This document shows, in pieces, positions 53,670 to 61,005 of a stretch of DNA of 64,000 bases. A program made the position numbers and the translations under genes. Every line of letters begins with the position of its first letter. Position 1 is the first letter of the stretch. The DNA comes from [Clostridium] aminophilum DSM 10710 (lineage in GTDB: Bacteria > Bacillota > Clostridia > Lachnospirales > Lachnospiraceae): assembly GCF_000711825.1 (NCBI RefSeq), contig NZ_JONJ01000009.1:62001-126000 (forward strand), written 5' to 3'. The notes under the pieces were generated by a model. The model was not told the DNA's origin. It saw only the letters and a list, made by a program, of their open reading frames with translations, and searched no databases.

Positions 53670-53927
53670 CTATAAAAAGCCGCATTTACAATGGTTCCAG
53701 ATCTCAATTCTGTCTGTTATATACTTTTCAAACTCCCTTCTCTTCACCAGCTTTTTCTTACCCACATACAACACAAAAGGACATCTTGGCATCTTCAGCA
53801 TCGTCTCCAACCGGTTGATCCCGATATTGGAATACTCTGCTGCCTCCCGAATGGTCAATGTGACCTTCTCATAAATCGGAACCCTCTCCGGTTCCTTCTG
53901 CGTGTTCTGATTTGCAATCAACGTCAT
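53670..53927 (-). CDS. xis: Excisionase, Tn916 Xis-like
   Basis: 85-residue winged-helix DNA-binding protein. EKVTLTIREAAEYSNIGINR is the helix-turn-helix part, and KKKLVKRREFEKYI matches the wing and C-terminal part of Tn916-type excisionases. AAGGGAGGAG precedes ATG 53927. It appears complete, although its integrase partner is broken, so it may be non-functional or act on related elements. Confidence 0.85.
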   Translation of the reverse strand: MTLIANQNTQKEPERVPIYEKVTLTIREAAEYSNIGINRLETMLKMPRCPFVLYVGKKKLVKRREFEKYITDRIEIWNHCKCGFL

Positions 53928-54282
53928 CTGGCTCCTCCCTTCGGTGCATGAAATACCGTTTTTCGTACCCGATGGGGACCCACATCACTTTCCTCTCGTT
54001 TCTTCCTCGCATGAAAATAGGCCGGTCACTTTTCACAGTAATCAACCTATATGTAACTTATTCTGTTTTAACCGAATGTCTGGCGCAGGCTTTCTGCCTG
54101 TGACTGACATCCGGTCCGCAAGTGATAGCCCCATCGGGGCGCAAGAGGGTGCAGCCCTCTTGTTTGGGATTTATCCCGCCTCTCTGAACTCTGATCCGAA
54201 GCGATCAGGAAGAGAGGAAAGCATCGCAGATCGCGCTGAATACCGATACGGTATAGAAGTGCGCCCTTAGTTCCTAAGGGGC
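53928..54282. other. Non-coding, hairpin-rich stretch of the element
   Basis: No convincing gene. Small palindromes lie close together: GCCCCATCGGGGC near 54128, CAAGAGGG / CCCTCTTG at 54142-54162 followed by TTT, and CCCTTAG / CTAAGGG near 54265-54280, directly after the restriction enzyme stop. The left part would hold the xis promoter. It could also be transfer-origin or regulatory DNA. Confidence 0.45.
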
Positions 54283-54930
54283 TTATTTCCCTTTTCGCTG
54301 CAGTATTTCATTTGTTTTAAAATAATAGGCAACGAGGCGCGAAAGTTCTGATTGAGATTTTGGACCAGCAGGCAATTTTTTTGCCCATGATCTGCCCGGA
54401 TGCAACATATCCCACGGGGACTGTACTTGTCCCTTACGTCCACTTCCGGGGTCATGGTTACCAAAACCATCAATGATTGAATTCCACACAGGCTTATATC
54501 GGGAAATCATAAGTGATTCAGCCAAAGGAATCCAAATATCATCTACAACAATGAATCGGCAAAAGAAATCATCTATATTTAAATCATTAACTTCCGTGAT
54601 GGACTTTGCATGATCTCCGAGACGTTTTTGTAAAGCGGGTCCCTGATTTTCCCCCAAGCCAATTCCGCCTTTACGCGCACCCTGCGGTACAGCCTTTCCA
54701 ACATAAATAGGGTACATACAATCATGGTCTTGATTGTATTCTGCTAGGGGCTTGTAGAGAGAATTGTCGCCAACATAGAAAATTGCATACACGCCTGCAC
54801 CGATGAACGGTTCGGGAGGTAACTTTTGTTTTTCATTGCTCATTAGAACATTTGCGATACTGTTACCAATGTTCTCCTTGTCCAATGGATTATAGGGTTC
54901 AATGATAGGAATGTTCTTATCAGCAGCCAT
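54283..54930 (-). CDS. Eco29kI-family restriction endonuclease (GIY-YIG)
   Basis: 215-residue type II restriction enzyme of the GIY-YIG fold. Likely active-site residues are in family order: Tyr48 (GVYAIFY), Tyr76 (PIYVGKA), Arg103 and His107 (RLGDH), Glu138 (PLAESL) and Asn150 (PVWN). Eco29kI itself cuts CCGCGG; this enzyme's site is inferred only. Start ATG 54930 (GGAGAG upstream) lies one base after the methyltransferase stop, so synthesis is coupled to it. Base composition is AT-rich compared with the core genes. Confidence 0.88.
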   Translation of the reverse strand: MAADKNIPIIEPYNPLDKENIGNSIANVLMSNEKQKLPPEPFIGAGVYAIFYVGDNSLYKPLAEYNQDHDCMYPIYVGKAVPQGARKGGIGLGENQGPALQKRLGDHAKSITEVNDLNIDDFFCRFIVVDDIWIPLAESLMISRYKPVWNSIIDGFGNHDPGSGRKGQVQSPWDMLHPGRSWAKKLPAGPKSQSELSRLVAYYFKTNEILQRKGK

Positions 54931-54931
54931 A

Positions 54932-56080
54932 TTATAATCTCTCCAATTCTTCAACAACGGAATTCCCGACAATTTCTGCCAGCTTCACGGGTACTGCATT
55001 TCCAATTTGACGCATAGCTTCTCCCCAAGGTCCAGCAAAAATATATTCATCGTCAAAAGTCTGAATACGAGCGCTTTCTCTCACTGTGTAATATCTGATA
55101 GAGCCATCATCAAGAACTACCATGTTTTCTCCACCAGGTACACCATGAACCCCTGCCTTAATGGTTTTTGATGGTTCATCCAACACGCTGCCTGAATGTC
55201 CAGCATAACTTTTTGCCCCCGCACGGTACTCATGATTCGTATATTCTTTTCCATTATAATTTTCGGGTGACGGAAGATCAGCAATTGCGTCCCTTACCGT
55301 TCTCCATCGCTTCAGTTTGGGAGGATTGCTTCTTAAACGATTTAATTTTTGCTGAGTAATGCCACATTGAGGTTGTTCTAGCCCATGCTCTTTCCAATAT
55401 GTCCCCGAAACCCATTTGTCATAAAGCAATGCGTCTTTTGAGCACAAAGGTTCAGGGAAAGCATAGCTCGTATGCAAATTTTTTCTAAATCCAACAATGA
55501 TGACTCGAAAACGAGATTGTGGGACTCCGTAATCCGCTACATTCACGAGTCGGTATTGAATTGAATAGGTTTCGCCCTCGGGGATGTTTGTATCGTCCAA
55601 ATTTTTGAGTTTCAGATAATGTTCACTCCATTCTTCTGATTCTCGAACAATTGTCGGGTATTGCAATTGGAGCAGAATATAATTGAAATAATCAGAAAAT
55701 GCCGGACGTAACAGTCCTTTTACATTTTCAAATATAAATGCCTTGGGCAGTATTTCTCTAACAGCGCGGATAGCCTCCGGCCACATATCTCTAGCATCGT
55801 TATTTGCTTTAGCTTTGCCTCCAAGCGAAAAAGGCTGGCAAGGAGGTCCACCAGAAACGACATCAATGTTGCCACGATAACTTTTGTAATCCACAGATCG
55901 AACATCTATATTGAATACATTCCAATCTGAAACAAGATTAAATCCCCGGCTAATATTGGCATCAATATTATCACATGAGCACTTATCCCACTCAAAAAGG
56001 GCTTTATGATTCAAGCCAGCTTTTTGCAGACCTAAGGCGAGGCCTCCGGCTCCGCAAAATAATTCAATAGAGTCAATCAT
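54932..56080 (-). CDS. DNA (cytosine-5) methyltransferase
   Basis: 382-residue C5-cytosine methyltransferase. Motif I LFCGAGGLALGL, motif IV GGPPCQPFS with catalytic Cys81, motif VI FIFENVKG, motif VIII PQSRFRVIIVG, and motif X RQIGNAVPV near the end. All main motifs are intact. It protects DNA against the coupled Eco29kI-like nuclease. Its start overlaps the RHH gene by 8 bp, so the three genes form one operon. Confidence 0.93.
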   Translation of the reverse strand: MIDSIELFCGAGGLALGLQKAGLNHKALFEWDKCSCDNIDANISRGFNLVSDWNVFNIDVRSVDYKSYRGNIDVVSGGPPCQPFSLGGKAKANNDARDMWPEAIRAVREILPKAFIFENVKGLLRPAFSDYFNYILLQLQYPTIVRESEEWSEHYLKLKNLDDTNIPEGETYSIQYRLVNVADYGVPQSRFRVIIVGFRKNLHTSYAFPEPLCSKDALLYDKWVSGTYWKEHGLEQPQCGITQQKLNRLRSNPPKLKRWRTVRDAIADLPSPENYNGKEYTNHEYRAGAKSYAGHSGSVLDEPSKTIKAGVHGVPGGENMVVLDDGSIRYYTVRESARIQTFDDEYIFAGPWGEAMRQIGNAVPVKLAEIVGNSVVEELERL

Positions 56081-56291
56081 TATGATACCTCACAGAAGAT
56101 AGTTCATCATTTGCAATCGCACGTAACTGGTCCTGCCGTTTTTTATACTCTTCAAGATAAGCTGAAATAGCTCTTTCAACAGCAATAGTTTTCGTTTGCC
56201 CTGCTTCTTCGCAAACGCGAGTCAGTTCATCATAGATGAATGAGTCAATGCAAACATTGAGATATGTGCCGTTCTTTTTAGGCCTTGCCAT
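56073..56291 (-). CDS. Ribbon-helix-helix protein, candidate regulator of the restriction operon
   Basis: 72 residues. A basic N-terminus (MARPKKNG) leads into TYLNVCIDSFIYDELTRVCEE, a beta strand then helix as in Arc/CopG (RHH) DNA-binding proteins, followed by a second helix and a charged tail. It is the first gene after the promoter and overlaps the methyltransferase start. Type II systems often have a helix-turn-helix C protein at this place; here an RHH protein sits there. GAAGGGAG before the ATG. It could also be an orphan antitoxin. Confidence 0.72.
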   Translation of the reverse strand: MARPKKNGTYLNVCIDSFIYDELTRVCEEAGQTKTIAVERAISAYLEEYKKRQDQLRAIANDELSSVRYHND

Positions 56292-56328
56292 AAACTATGC
56301 TCCCTTCCATAAAGCCACGATTTACTAC

Positions 56329-56357
56329 ATAATACCATCTATCACCACTGTTTTCAA
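56329..56357 (-). promoter_or_regulatory. Promoter of the RHH-methyltransferase-nuclease operon
   Basis: Minus-strand TTGAAA, 17 bp, TATTAT, about 40 bp before the RHH start. Confidence 0.65.
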
Positions 56358-56536
56358 TTATATGTTAGTAAAATCTTAAATGTCTTCCTGGCCTTCTCAC
56401 CGGCGGCCTTTCTCCGCTCTTCAGAGTAAGGCGCTGTCAGTCGGACGCTCAATATAGCCTTGCTGATCTCATAAGTTTCGCTGCCTTCCTTTGTTGATGC
56501 CGTTTGCTTACAGAGAGAAGGGTATCGTTTTGGCAT
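56354..56536 (-). CDS. Short ORF, possible gene fragment
   Basis: 60 residues, strongly charged in the second half (YSEERRKAAGEKARKTFK), with no ribosome site before the ATG. Its 3' end overlaps the -35 box of the restriction operon promoter. I do not recognise it; it may be a remnant of a larger element gene, or not translated. The remaining bases to 56813 hold only a terminator and AT-rich sequence. Confidence 0.25.
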   Translation of the reverse strand: MPKRYPSLCKQTASTKEGSETYEISKAILSVRLTAPYSEERRKAAGEKARKTFKILLTYN

Positions 56537-56609
56537 AGTCGGCCAGCTTCCGTTTCAGGCCGGAGTTGAACAATTATCTTGCACCCAACAGGTGTCTTCA
56601 TAATAATAA

Positions 56610-56630
56610 AAGCGCCTCTTTGAGGCGCTT
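56610..56630 (-). terminator. Intrinsic terminator
   Basis: Perfect 9-bp stem AAGCGCCTC / GAGGCGCTT with a 3-nt loop, followed on the minus strand by TTATTATTAT. It insulates the restriction operon from the transposase fragment upstream. Confidence 0.75.
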
Positions 56631-56813
56631 AATTGTTTGTTTTAATTACAATAGCCAATAAAAAATATAGACATATTACCATTATCAACAAAACATCTAT
56701 CGTACTAGCACAAAGAAATGCAAATACTAAGACTGACCAATGTTGAACAATTGTAAAAAGGATCACCATCGCTAATGCAAGCCAGATATGAAAACAGCAA
56801 CTCACAAAACATA

Positions 56814-57032
56814 TCAGTATTGTTTTATAATGGCCTGTTCTGACGCCTGATTTTTCCGGATTCTATCATAAGTAGCGTATAGATCCGAAAGATCCATTCC
56901 CTCCACGAATGCGCTCAGAAGGCGAACCGAATCATTTGCCGGTATCATGTGTTCTAGTTCAAGCGGAAGCTTGATTTGATAATATACAGTGATTTTGCTA
57001 TAATCACCCTGTAAAATGTTGGTTAGTCGCAT
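56814..57032 (-). pseudogene. N-terminal fragment of an IS1182-family transposase
   Basis: 72 residues. YSKITVYYQIKLPLELEHMIP and the following VRLLSAFVEGMDLSDLYATYDRI match the N-terminus of IS1182-type DDE transposases, which are normally some 450-550 residues long. The match ends near IRKNQ and the frame soon stops, so the catalytic domain is gone. Confidence 0.72.
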
Positions 57033-57050
57033 AACTATATTTTACACCAT

Positions 57051-57139
57051 CAGCCGGGCTCTTTGGATCCCGGCTGAATTCTTTTTACAGGAAAAGGGCC
57101 GACGCACTAACTTGAGTTAGTGCGCCAGCCCCTTTCGTG
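57051..57139 (+). terminator. Two adjacent hairpins upstream of the transposase fragment
   Basis: First, CAGCCGGG / CCCGGCTG with a 10-nt loop and a T-run (57051-57086). Second, GCACTAAC / GTTAGTGC with a 4-nt loop, extended by GGGC-rich flanks (57096-57131) and followed by CTTTC. IS elements often carry such a structure against read-in transcription; the second may be part of the IS end. Confidence 0.6.
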
Positions 57140-57224
57140 CAATCTGTAATTACATTATATCTTTCTAGTTTATAACTAATTCCTAATCTTTTCTATGATA
57201 TTTTCCACCCTAGCTCAATACACT

Positions 57225-57800
57225 TCACGTTCCAAATAAAAATCTTTGTAGTTTCCCGCTCCGAATCATTTTTTTATAAAAAAACCATGCTATGTAAATT
57301 ACAATACCGGTTATTATTTCTTTTACTCCCCAAATCAATGATTTGTCTTTAACCCATTGATTTCCAAAAAGTAATGAAGCAATTATGAAAATTGCACTTA
57401 GTACACTCTTCACATAAAAATCTTTAGAGTCATTCCTCTGTTTTTCATTTATCCAATCTCCAATTCTTCCGATTGGAACAGCAAGTAAAGGCATAAAAAT
57501 ACTCGCATCCTCAAAATTTGTAGTTATAAAAAAACCTAATCCAAAAACACCACCCAGTATCCACGGGAGTTTCTTATATTCCACATGATTATTTAACCAT
57601 TTAAACACACCCTGTATTGGAGAATGAGTTCCAATAGCCATCAGTAAAAAGATAGCAAAATTTCCCATAACTTTAAGATCGTTTAAATAATTGTTTTCCG
57701 CATATTTAGAAAAAAACCATAGGCTAATCACTATAATTTCTACTATCCACCAAACATACTCATGAGACTTTTCTTCATTTTTTCCTTTATGACCATTCAT
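57225..57800 (-). CDS. Polytopic membrane protein of unknown function
   Basis: 191 residues. A charged start (MNGHKGKNEEKSHEY) is followed by five or six hydrophobic helices separated by short polar loops, ending in a basic tail. No known family recognised. ATG 57800 has GGAGAG about 8 nt upstream; an ATG 12 codons earlier lacks a ribosome site. Strongly AT-rich. It sits alone between the transposase fragment and a 548-bp gap in the defence-rich element, so it could be defence-related (effector or anchor), but this is only context. Confidence 0.6.
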   Translation of the reverse strand: MNGHKGKNEEKSHEYVWWIVEIIVISLWFFSKYAENNYLNDLKVMGNFAIFLLMAIGTHSPIQGVFKWLNNHVEYKKLPWILGGVFGLGFFITTNFEDASIFMPLLAVPIGRIGDWINEKQRNDSKDFYVKSVLSAIFIIASLLFGNQWVKDKSLIWGVKEIITGIVIYIAWFFYKKMIRSGKLQRFLFGT

Positions 57801-58348
57801 CGTTTTCTCTCCAATCCAAATAAATGCTTTGATCATTTTTATATAATACAACAATATCGAGATAATAACTAATATGTTTGATTCTACAAAAAGATGTCGT
57901 CCATTGCCTCGTCCAGCGCAAGCCAACCAGTGTCCTGATTATTTCGAATAATGCCTTAGTATTCAACCTTGCGTATTATCCTCCAATATGTCTTTTTTTC
58001 CCGAATATGGGGTTATGTAGTGCCCTAAAAACAAGAAAAACCAAGGGGATTCTGTTTCTTCCGCATAATGCTTATGAGGATAATCTTTTTCGAAAGATAT
58101 CGTACGCTGTTTCCCAAGACGACGTATATCTTATACTTCCGTTTCTATTGAATACCCTCTACAAATGTGATCACAGCCTCATCAGAAGGACAACTACTTC
58201 TCTATATGAATCAGTATTGATATCAACATCAATACCCCAAATTCCATAAACATTATTTCCCCAACATCGGGCCGAGTAATTGCTAAATATAAGAATATCA
58301 TTTCAATGATAGCCATTTGTATAATGTGCCGTCTTCTCACAAAAAAAC
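57801..58348. other. 548-bp AT-rich gap, no gene recognised
   Basis: Both strands are broken by stops apart from a 123-codon plus-strand frame (57878-58249) that starts with TTG, lacks a ribosome site and looks like nothing known. The sequence is probably decayed DNA; the part next to 57800 must hold the promoter of the membrane protein gene. Confidence 0.4.
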
Positions 58349-58639
58349 TCACACTCGCAAAAGCAAAACGTTATGAAAAATTTCATTCAAACGCCACAGC
58401 AAAACGTTGATCGCATTCCATAGATTTGCAGCTAATGGATAATCATTTCGCCAGAAAAACCGATATTCATAAGCAATCCCATGCCCCCTGCACCAGTTAC
58501 TGAAATCCTTAAGAGAAATCTTAACGGTGCCAGATCTTACCATGCTCTCATAAGACTCAATCTGAAACCGATCTGAATCATTGTTCGCAAGTGTGATCAG
58601 CATAACATTTTTGAATATGAATGGTGTCGCAGTCTGCAT
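58349..58639 (-). CDS. Small protein of unknown function
   Basis: 96 residues with a clear AAAGGAG site before ATG 58639. Aromatic-rich centre (CRGHGIAYEYRFFWRNDYPL) and a hydrophobic C-terminal stretch. No family recognised. It follows the SRAP fragment by 40 bp, so it may be a surviving or decaying operon partner. Confidence 0.45.
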   Translation of the reverse strand: MQTATPFIFKNVMLITLANNDSDRFQIESYESMVRSGTVKISLKDFSNWCRGHGIAYEYRFFWRNDYPLAANLWNAINVLLWRLNEIFHNVLLLRV

Positions 58640-58679
58640 TGTCTGTTACTCCTTTCCCTGTATACTGTATCTTCAGAAT

Positions 58680-58913
58680 CTAAACCTTTTCAACCACCAT
58701 CTCAGTAAGCGCCTGGCGTACATATTGCTCCGACGCAGCATCCGGTATGAGCCAGTCACTCACAAGATCTTCTGATAGAATCACTAGCATACGGTCATGA
58801 ATAAATCGTATCTCCTTTTCTGCCTCTTTCGTGAGAATGACAAAAGATGGAAGTCCATCCTTTATCTGATATAAACCGCACAGCCAGGTAACATTCGATA
58901 TCGGATGGATCAC
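58680..58913 (-). pseudogene. C-terminal fragment of an SRAP (YedK/HMCES-type) protein
   Basis: 77 residues. FVILTKEAEKEIRFIHDRML, followed by VILSEDLVSDWL, matches the C-terminal block of SOS-response-associated peptidase proteins, where the His of the HxRMP motif is catalytic. The N-terminal catalytic Cys2 and most of the DNA-binding channel are absent, and the GTG start has no ribosome site. SRAP proteins cross-link to abasic sites in single-stranded DNA. Here it is a relic. Confidence 0.62.
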
Positions 58914-59290
58914 AGAGTAACATCTATCTTCTTACCAGATACTTATCCCATAGTTCTTCCCGCATCCTTCTGTGGTCTCTCTTTCCTCTGCCGTTCATGT
59001 ATGCTTTCTCTTTTACTGTAAACACACTATCATCATCTGTTGTATTTATAATCTATTTTATACTGATTTATGTAATACGAAATACAGGATATACATATCT
59101 TTCAATGGTTTATATATCCAAATCGTCTAATATGAGCTTTCGAGCATCTCTACTTATCCGGTTCACGGCATTGTCCCTCCTCGTATTTTTCAAAACCATC
59201 GTCTTTATTTGAAGACGGTTTTCCTTTATTTACAGCTGACGGATGCCCTTACGTTTATTTTGATGTTTAAGCATACCATAAACGCTACTC
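58914..59290. other. AT-rich gap with one terminator-like hairpin
   Basis: No convincing gene. At 59192-59223 the arms AAAACC.TCGTCTT and AAGACGGTTTT pair around a short loop and are followed by CCTTTATTT on the plus strand. A 71-codon plus-strand frame (58997-59212) lacks a ribosome site and ends in that hairpin. Confidence 0.45.
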
Positions 59291-59341
59291 ATAAGTACTA
59301 ATTTGAATTGTCTCTATGAGACAATTCAAATTAGCACTTAT
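59291..59341. repeat. 51-bp near-perfect palindrome
   Basis: 24-bp arms, ATAAGT.CTAATTTGAATTG then TCTC and its reverse complement, with one mismatch and a 3-nt centre (TAT). It lies about 20 bp from the 3' end of the hsdM fragment. There is no T-run, so it is not a usual terminator. Confidence 0.9.
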
Positions 59342-59361
59342 AAAACCGACACCCCTAAGTC

Positions 59362-60009
59362 CTATGCGGCACCCCTAAGAGGGCAATCGTTAATTTGTAT
59401 CAAATTTTGCGTCTTGCTTTCGTAAAGTTTTCCATTATATGGCTCAATCATTTCCGCGATAAGCTTAACAATGCTCTTTGGTATATAGAATTCTCCCTTT
59501 CCTTCAGCAATCGCAAATTTGCTCAGGAAATACTCATACATTCTTCCGATAATATCGTTCTCTTTATCTTTTGTGGTATCGATCTTGTTGATCTCATCTA
59601 AAAGAGACGCCAGCTTAGTAGTATCAAGCTGTAATCTGGAATAGTAATTATCCGGCAAAGCTCCTTTTAAAATCGGATTGGTATTCTCGATAGTGTAGAG
59701 GGCTGTATCAATCTTGAGTGCAATATCATCCTGCTTTGCGTTTTCCATTACATACGACCATCTACTTTCGGGCGGCAAATAGAACACGTTATCTTTCGTG
59801 TAGAATGCAGTATTCTCAACGAATTTTTCGTGACCTTCTGCAATAATCTTTGCCTTCTGCTCTTCATATTTATCACTTGCAAACTTAAGGAAGAATAAGC
59901 TCAGCACAACATGCTTATACTCTGCAGACTCAACCGATCCTCTGAGTTTATCTGCCGCCTTCCATAAAGCCTCTTCCATCGACACTTCTTTTTTGCCTTA
60001 GCAGCCATA
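59362..60009 (-). pseudogene. hsdM: Broken type I restriction-modification methylase gene (hsdM)
   Basis: The N-terminal helical domain of HsdM: EEALWKAADKLRGSVESAEY, then KHVVLSLFFLKF, with the YFLSKFAIAEGKGEFYIPKS block near residue 165. The usual start MAAKAKK is at ATG 60009, but one base is missing or extra near 59990, so the rest is read from 59985 in another frame. After EPYNGKLYE the expected SAM-binding motif I (DPxCGSGG) is lost and unrelated codons lead to a stop. No hsdS or hsdR is nearby. Both lesions show it is dead. Confidence 0.85.
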
Positions 60010-60321
60010 ACAATATTCCCTTCTATTCGTTTCCAAGATAACGTGATTACTATTTCAATGATTAAACATCACAGAAAGACGCTATCTCTGCAATCTCGTC
60101 CAAGCAATGCTGAAATTCTCAGGAAAAATCTATCGAGATTTTCTCCATAATTGCACTTTATTTTCACTCATCACCTATAAGTATAGCGTTTATTGCGACA
60201 AATCACAATTTATCTGTAGTAGCTTTATGAATGTCAGAGGTAATCTTTCCTAATTATGCAAATATTATTGATGTAGTATGCTAATCAACTCCGTAACATC
60301 CTTCTCTCAATATCATCCACA
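60010..60321. other. AT-rich gap upstream of the hsdM relic, no gene seen
   Basis: Many stops in every frame. It would contain the former hsdM promoter; only short imperfect palindromes can be seen. Confidence 0.35.
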
Positions 60322-60366
60322 CCAAAAAGAAAAACAGCTGGCAGACTCTCTAATTCTGTCAGCTGT
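60322..60366 (-). terminator. Terminator after the secreted-protein fragment
   Basis: Stem ACAGCTG.CAGA / TCTG.CAGCTGT with a 9-nt loop and, on the minus strand, a TTTTTCTTTTT run. Confidence 0.75.
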
Positions 60367-60403
60367 CTTTTCATCTTACTCTAAAAACTAATTAAATCTT
60401 CCA

Positions 60404-60943
60404 TCAATGCCAGAAGTACGCATAATACTCGACCGTCGCCGGATGAATGCTGGCGTCACGCCCGGAATACATCGAAAATGGTGTCATGCCCTTTGCCGCA
60501 ACATTATCAACAAAGGTCGCATCAATTGATATAGCTTTACCCGTCTCATCCCGGCCAAGAGCCAATACGTATGCACACTCAATGCTCTGTTCATTCGAAT
60601 TCTTGATTTCACCCACATATCGTTCTGACTTATAATCAGCCCCAACAACCTCAAGCGGAACAAAAGGATCGATTGCATTCGCATTCTTGAGGTTATATTG
60701 CTGAAGCAGAAGGGCCTCAAAGTCGACCCTATCCAGTGTTTCATCAACTCCAAAAGCCTGAAAGCCATAGACCATCTCCTGTTCCAGATAAATCATGCTT
60801 AATGTCTGATCTTCCGTACCCAATACACTTCCATCCTTAGCTCTTGCTGTGATTCGATATGAAGGATATTCGATCGCGATATCAGAATGCACAATAACTG
60901 GACATAGTAAAAACGAGATTACTTCTGCACTAAAAATGAGCAT
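60404..60943 (-). CDS. FxLYD-like extracellular domain protein, probably N-terminally truncated
   Basis: 179 residues. Two beta-sandwich-like stretches: IEYPSYRITARAKDGSVLGT and the later KSERYVGEIKNSNEQSIECA, ending FSMYSGRD. This is the pattern of FxLYD-type domains in surface lipoproteins of Clostridia. No signal peptide or lipobox is seen, and ATG 60943 has no ribosome site, so the N-terminus appears lost. It lies about 60 bp after the DSR2-like gene, with an imperfect palindrome (60951-60985) in between. Confidence 0.5.
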   Translation of the reverse strand: MLIFSAEVISFLLCPVIVHSDIAIEYPSYRITARAKDGSVLGTEDQTLSMIYLEQEMVYGFQAFGVDETLDRVDFEALLLQQYNLKNANAIDPFVPLEVVGADYKSERYVGEIKNSNEQSIECAYVLALGRDETGKAISIDATFVDNVAAKGMTPFSMYSGRDASIHPATVEYYAYFWH

Positions 60944-61005
60944 AATTATAGACCAGTATCAGTCAAATGCCCCTGTACCGGTCTATATAAGGTCCAAATA
61001 AATTT

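Noticed and set aside
56629-56805. 58-codon minus ORF for a small hydrophobic protein
   Set aside because: GTG start without ribosome site and its end falls inside the terminator stem; it looks like a chance frame in AT-rich DNA, though a small membrane peptide is not excluded.
57878-58249. 123-codon plus-strand ORF in the AT-rich gap
   Set aside because: TTG start, no ribosome site, no recognisable motif.
58997-59212. 71-codon plus-strand hydrophobic ORF
   Set aside because: No ribosome site; it ends within a terminator-like hairpin and has AT-rich, low-information sequence.
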